DNA from: Hirschia litorea
GTDB lineage: Bacteria; Pseudomonadota; Alphaproteobacteria; Caulobacterales; Hyphomonadaceae
Direction: 5' to 3'
Length of the DNA: 64,000 nucleotides
NCBI RefSeq assembly: GCF_042665075.1
Contig: NZ_JBHTBR010000002.1
Span: 682,001 to 746,000 of the forward strand
The notes beneath the pieces are model-generated. The model was given only the letters and a program-made list of their open reading frames with translations. It made no database searches and was not told the DNA's origin. A program made the position numbers and the translations under genes. This document shows, one piece after another, positions 60,581 to 64,000 of the stretch (position 1 is its first letter; every line of letters starts with the position of its first letter).

Positions 60581-62992
60581 TTAGTGTGGTGAAGGTAGGT
60601 TTGCCCCACTCTCCGGGCCGTTCCGACCGAATCCTGCTCGAAAATGCGCATCATCCGCATCTGTCCAATCCACAGGTGTAATTGGCAAGGTAAGTGCTCG
60701 TGCTAAAACCTGCTCTATTGTGGATACAGGCACAATCTCTAACCCTTCCTTTACATTATCAGGAATATCCGCAATGTCTTTCTCATTTTCTTGCGGAATG
60801 AGGACAGTTTTTATGCCCCCTCGAAGAGCAGCTAAAAGCTTTTCCTTCAATCCCCCAATAGGAAGAACACGGCCTCGTAATGTAACTTCACCAGTCATAG
60901 CAACATCACGGGACACAGGATTGTTGGTCAGCAAAGATACAATTGCTGTCGTCATGGCTATACCTGCCGATGGACCATCTTTAGGCGTTGCACCCTCGGG
61001 CACGTGAACGTGAATATCTGTATTGTTGAACACAGTAGGACGTATGCCCAATGACGCTGCACGCGATTTCACCAAGCTATTGGCTGCCGAGATGGATTCC
61101 TTCATCACATCTTTCAGGTTTCCCGTCACAGTCATTTTGCCCGGTCCAGGCATTTGAACAGCCTCAATAGAAAGCAACTCACCACCTACTTCAGTCCAAG
61201 CAAGCCCTGTTACCGCACCAACTTGATCATCAAGCTCTGACAAACCAAACCGATATTTACGTACACCTGAATAATTCGCCAAGTTTTCTTGTGTAACCGT
61301 CACGGACAGAGAAACATTTTGAACAATTTCACGAACCGATTTACGAGCCAAACGTGCAATCTCACGCTCTAAACTACGCACACCAGCTTCACGCGTATAA
61401 TAGCGTACCAAGTCTCGTATCGCACCGTCGGTAACGCTCCATTCACCCTCTTTTAGACCGTGATCTTTTATAATCTTAGGAATTAAGTGGCGCTTCGCTA
61501 TTTCCAACTTTTCATCTTCAGTATAGCCGGCAATACGGATTATCTCCATACGGTCTAACAAAGGTTGCGGCATATTCAATGAATTCGCTGTCGTGACGAA
61601 CATGATGTCTGATAGATCATAATCAACTTCAAGATAGTGATCATTGAATGTTGAGTTTTGCTCAGGGTCTAATACTTCAAGCAAAGCAGCCGAAGGGTCT
61701 CCTCTGTAATCCTGCCCCAACTTGTCAATCTCATCCAACAAGAACAAAGGGTTACCTGTTTTTGCTTTCTTCAATGATTGGATAATACGCCCAGGCATTG
61801 AGCCTATGTAAGTTCGGCGATGACCACGAATTTCAGATTCATCACGTACACCACCAAGAGACACGCGCACAAACTCACGTCCAGTAGCGTTTGCTATGGA
61901 TTTACCAAGTGATGTCTTACCAACCCCTGGCGGCCCAACCAAACACAATATGGGTCCACGTAGCTTTTTAGTTCGCGATTGAACTGCTAAATATTCTAGA
62001 ATGCGCTCTTTGACTTTTTCCAAACCGTAGTGGTCGCCCTCAAGCACATCTTCAGCAACAGTTTGGTCTGTATTGACCTCTTTGCGCTCACCCCATGGTA
62101 GAGCAATAATCCAATCCAGATAATTTCTAACAACTGTTGATTCAGCCGACATCGGACTCATCTGGCGAAGTTTTTTCAATTCTGCAGCAGTTTTTGCGCG
62201 CACTTCATCCGACAGTTCAAGAGCGTTTAGCTTGTCTTCTAATTCAGCCAATTCATCTTTTTCTTCGCCCTGATCGCCCAACTCGCGTTGAATTGCTTTC
62301 ATTTGCTCGTTCAGGTAATATTCTCGTTGAGTTTTTTCCATTTGGCGCTTCACACGGTTGCGGATTTTCCGCTCCATTTGAAGCATTCCAATCTCACCTT
62401 CCATCAGCGCGTATACTTTTTCTAGCCGCTCAGACACGCTCGAAAGTTCAAGCAATTCCTGTTTTTCAGCTATCTTGATTGACAATTGAGCTGACACAGC
62501 ATCAGCAAGCCTGCCTGGGTCTGTGATTTGAGAAACATTACCCACAGTGTCAGGAGGAATTTTGCGGTTGAGCTTCACATAGCCTTCGAATTGCTCGATG
62601 ACGGTGCGCATCAATGCAGACGCTTCACCTTCCTCTTCTTCGACAGGCTCATCAATCATCTCTACATTGGCGGTATAATAGTCGCCTTGATCGACCAACT
62701 CACATAATTTAGCGCGTTGCTTGCCCTCTACGAGTACTTTCACAGTACCATCTGGCAATTTTAACAACTGCAAAATTGTAGCAATTGCTCCTGTCTCAAA
62801 GAGATCTTCAGCAGCCGGATCATCTGTTCCCGCATCACGCTGCGCAACTAACAAAATCTCTCCACCCTCACTGCCCACTTCTTCAAGTGCTCTCACTGAT
62901 TTATCGCGCCCCACAAATAACGGAGCCACCATGTGTGGAAAAACAACAATATCGCGCAGTGGTAGGACAGGGAGTGATTTACGTTCTGCCAT
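60581..62992 (-). CDS. lon: ATP-dependent protease Lon
   Basis: An 803-residue LonA protease. An N-terminal substrate-binding domain (LPVLPLRDIVVFPHMV...) and a coiled-coil region are followed by the AAA module (Walker A GPPGVGKTS, Walker B LFLLDEIDKLG) and the protease domain with catalytic Ser in PKDGPSAGIAM and Lys in LPIGGLKEK. It degrades regulators and damaged proteins. It lies just downstream of clpX, as in many Proteobacteria. Confidence 0.97.
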   Translation of the reverse strand: MAERKSLPVLPLRDIVVFPHMVAPLFVGRDKSVRALEEVGSEGGEILLVAQRDAGTDDPAAEDLFETGAIATILQLLKLPDGTVKVLVEGKQRAKLCELVDQGDYYTANVEMIDEPVEEEEGEASALMRTVIEQFEGYVKLNRKIPPDTVGNVSQITDPGRLADAVSAQLSIKIAEKQELLELSSVSERLEKVYALMEGEIGMLQMERKIRNRVKRQMEKTQREYYLNEQMKAIQRELGDQGEEKDELAELEDKLNALELSDEVRAKTAAELKKLRQMSPMSAESTVVRNYLDWIIALPWGERKEVNTDQTVAEDVLEGDHYGLEKVKERILEYLAVQSRTKKLRGPILCLVGPPGVGKTSLGKSIANATGREFVRVSLGGVRDESEIRGHRRTYIGSMPGRIIQSLKKAKTGNPLFLLDEIDKLGQDYRGDPSAALLEVLDPEQNSTFNDHYLEVDYDLSDIMFVTTANSLNMPQPLLDRMEIIRIAGYTEDEKLEIAKRHLIPKIIKDHGLKEGEWSVTDGAIRDLVRYYTREAGVRSLEREIARLARKSVREIVQNVSLSVTVTQENLANYSGVRKYRFGLSELDDQVGAVTGLAWTEVGGELLSIEAVQMPGPGKMTVTGNLKDVMKESISAANSLVKSRAASLGIRPTVFNNTDIHVHVPEGATPKDGPSAGIAMTTAIVSLLTNNPVSRDVAMTGEVTLRGRVLPIGGLKEKLLAALRGGIKTVLIPQENEKDIADIPDNVKEGLEIVPVSTIEQVLARALTLPITPVDWTDADDAHFRAGFGRNGPESGANLPSPH

Positions 62993-63110
62993 TTAATTCT
63001 CCTACAAGACCGTCATTTCGCAAAAGCGATATGCCTTTAATCTTGGTTTTGTTACTTCTTACTAAAATGTCTGTCCTTATACGGATCAGCATTTCTTGTC
63101 TTAAATGTGG

Positions 63111-63148
63111 ATGCGTCCGCCACAGGCTTCAACCCATGACGGACGCAT
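63111..63148. repeat. Inverted repeat between clpX and lon
   Basis: ATGCGTCCG (63111-63119) and CGGACGCAT (63140-63148) are exact inverted copies around a 20-base loop. There is no T-run, so it is not a clear terminator; it may be a stabilising or processing hairpin at the end of the clpX mRNA. Confidence 0.5.
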
Positions 63149-63199
63149 AATTTTAGATAAACACAGTTATTGCTGTAAAATATCCCAGTACCGCCCGAA

Positions 63200-64000
63200 T
63201 TAGGACGCTTCACCAGTTTCTACTTTTGCTTCACCATGAACATAAAGTGGCTTTGCACGCCCCTCAACGACCTCAGAATTAACAACAACCTCTTCTATGC
63301 CGCGAAGGTTTGGTAATTCAAACATAGTATCAAGCAAGATTGCCTCGAGAATTGAACGCAACCCACGAGCACCAGTGCGCCGTGATATCGCTTTACGGGC
63401 AACAGCCAGAAGAGCATCTTCAGAAAATGTCAATTGCACATCTTCCATATCAAACAAGCGCTGATATTGCTTCATAAGAGCATTCTTAGGTTGAGTTAGG
63501 ATCTCAACCAAAGACTCTTCATCAAGGTCCTCAAGAGTTGCAATCACTGGAAGACGCCCAATAAATTCTGGAATCAACCCAAACTTTACGAGGTCCTCTG
63601 GTTCACAATCTTGCAAAACTGCACCAACACGACGCTCATCAGGGTCTGACACGACCGCACCAAAACCAATAGATGAACCTTGCCCACGCGCAGAAATAAC
63701 CTTGTCGAGACCAGCAAATGCTCCACCACAAATAAACAACATATTTGTAGTATCCACTTGCAAGAACTCTTGTTGTGGATGCTTGCGGCCACCCTGCGGA
63801 GGTACCGACGCGACAGTACCCTCCATAATTTTCAAGAGTGCTTGTTGCACACCCTCTCCGGACACGTCTCGTGTGATCGATGGATTATCAGATTTACGAG
63901 AAATCTTATCAATCTCATCTATGTAAACGATACCGCGCTGAGCACGTTCAACGTTGTAATCTGATGCTTGGAGCAATTTAAGAATAATATTCTCAACATC
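63200..64000 (-). CDS. clpX: ATP-dependent Clp protease ATP-binding subunit ClpX (3' part)
   Basis: The window covers the C-terminal part (about 266 codons); the frame continues upstream of 64000. The Walker B region GIVYIDEIDKISRK, VSGEGVQQALLKIMEG, FICGGAFAGLDKVI, sensor/pore region and the final RRTGARGLRSILEAILLDTMFELP are canonical. ClpX unfolds substrates for ClpP, including CtrA in alphaproteobacteria. The N-terminal zinc domain is outside the window. Confidence 0.97.
   Translation of the reverse strand, partial: DVENIILKLLQASDYNVERAQRGIVYIDEIDKISRKSDNPSITRDVSGEGVQQALLKIMEGTVASVPPQGGRKHPQQEFLQVDTTNMLFICGGAFAGLDKVISARGQGSSIGFGAVVSDPDERRVGAVLQDCEPEDLVKFGLIPEFIGRLPVIATLEDLDEESLVEILTQPKNALMKQYQRLFDMEDVQLTFSEDALLAVARKAISRRTGARGLRSILEAILLDTMFELPNLRGIEEVVVNSEVVEGRAKPLYVHGEAKVETGEAS

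Noticed and set aside
63111..63148. Inverted repeat between clpX and lon as an intrinsic terminator
   Set aside because: The loop is 20 bases and there is no T-run on either strand, so it is listed only as a repeat.
1..64000. Mobile elements, prophage, CRISPR arrays, toxin-antitoxin or defence islands
   Set aside because: No transposase, integrase, cas gene, regularly spaced repeat or target-site duplication was seen; gene content and style are uniform.

Overview
The window looks like a chromosomal segment of an alphaproteobacterium of moderately low GC, most plausibly a dimorphic, Hyphomonadaceae/Maricaulales-type organism (inference). The evidence is the gene order rpoZ-rsh-pyrE-pdxJ-acpS-rnc-era, an sdhE-mfd pair divergent from recG, a PopA/PleD-like degenerate GGDEF protein, a CHCC zinc-finger protein, a cysD-cysNC-cysQ operon and a lon-clpX neighbourhood. 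No phage genes, insertion sequences, CRISPR arrays or other mobile DNA were seen. Genes are densely packed with many ATGA or TAATG overlaps. Nearly everything is housekeeping or catabolic.

Layout. 1-2 kb: 3-hydroxybutyrate/acetoacetate utilisation (end of scoA, scoB, an SDR hydroxybutyrate dehydrogenase, a hotdog thioesterase). 2-4 kb: a TSUP permease and a membrane fatty acid desaturase. 4.1-8.5 kb: a three-gene operon of unknown function (membrane protein, 666-residue soluble protein, lipoprotein). 8.8-15.5 kb: a three-gene peptide-ligase/transglutaminase operon, namely a transglutaminase fused to a DUF2126 amidoligase-like region, a circularly permuted ATP-grasp fused to alpha-E, and a second transglutaminase. 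15.8-20.1 kb: a DEAD-box helicase, then two c-di-GMP proteins of complementary design. One is an apparently active GGEEF cyclase lacking the inhibitory I-site. The other is a degenerate GGDEF protein that keeps the I-site. 20.1-26.9 kb: mfd, sdhE, recG and a DUF502 protein. 27-29.7 kb: a DUF3089 protein, an LPS-type glycosyltransferase and a small membrane protein. 29.8-36 kb: the era-to-rpoZ operon, without the lepB often found in it. 36-42 kb: folK, a NYN protein, a family 5 uracil-DNA glycosylase, a crotonase, galE, a glycosyltransferase and kdsA.

42.3-51.7 kb is a complete-looking arginine succinyltransferase (AST) locus arranged as two convergent operons. The + operon is astA1-astB-M20 hydrolase-astD. 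The - operon is astC-astA2-DUF1338. An Lrp/AsnC regulator diverges from astC. No AstE is present; the M20 hydrolase is the obvious candidate to remove the succinyl group. 51.7-55.3 kb is sulfate activation (cysD-cysNC-cysQ). 55.5-64 kb holds an orphan ABC ATPase, a CpeT-like lipoprotein, glmM, a CHCC zinc finger, a TraB/GumN lipoprotein, tRNA-Val(TAC), lon and the 3' part of clpX.

The most interesting items are the ligase/transglutaminase operon, the c-di-GMP pair, the rearranged AST locus with its DUF1338 partner, the unknown 4.1-8.5 kb operon, and a minus-strand intrinsic terminator with no annotated gene feeding it (18.5 kb). All functional calls are read from motifs and context by eye; no database search was possible.
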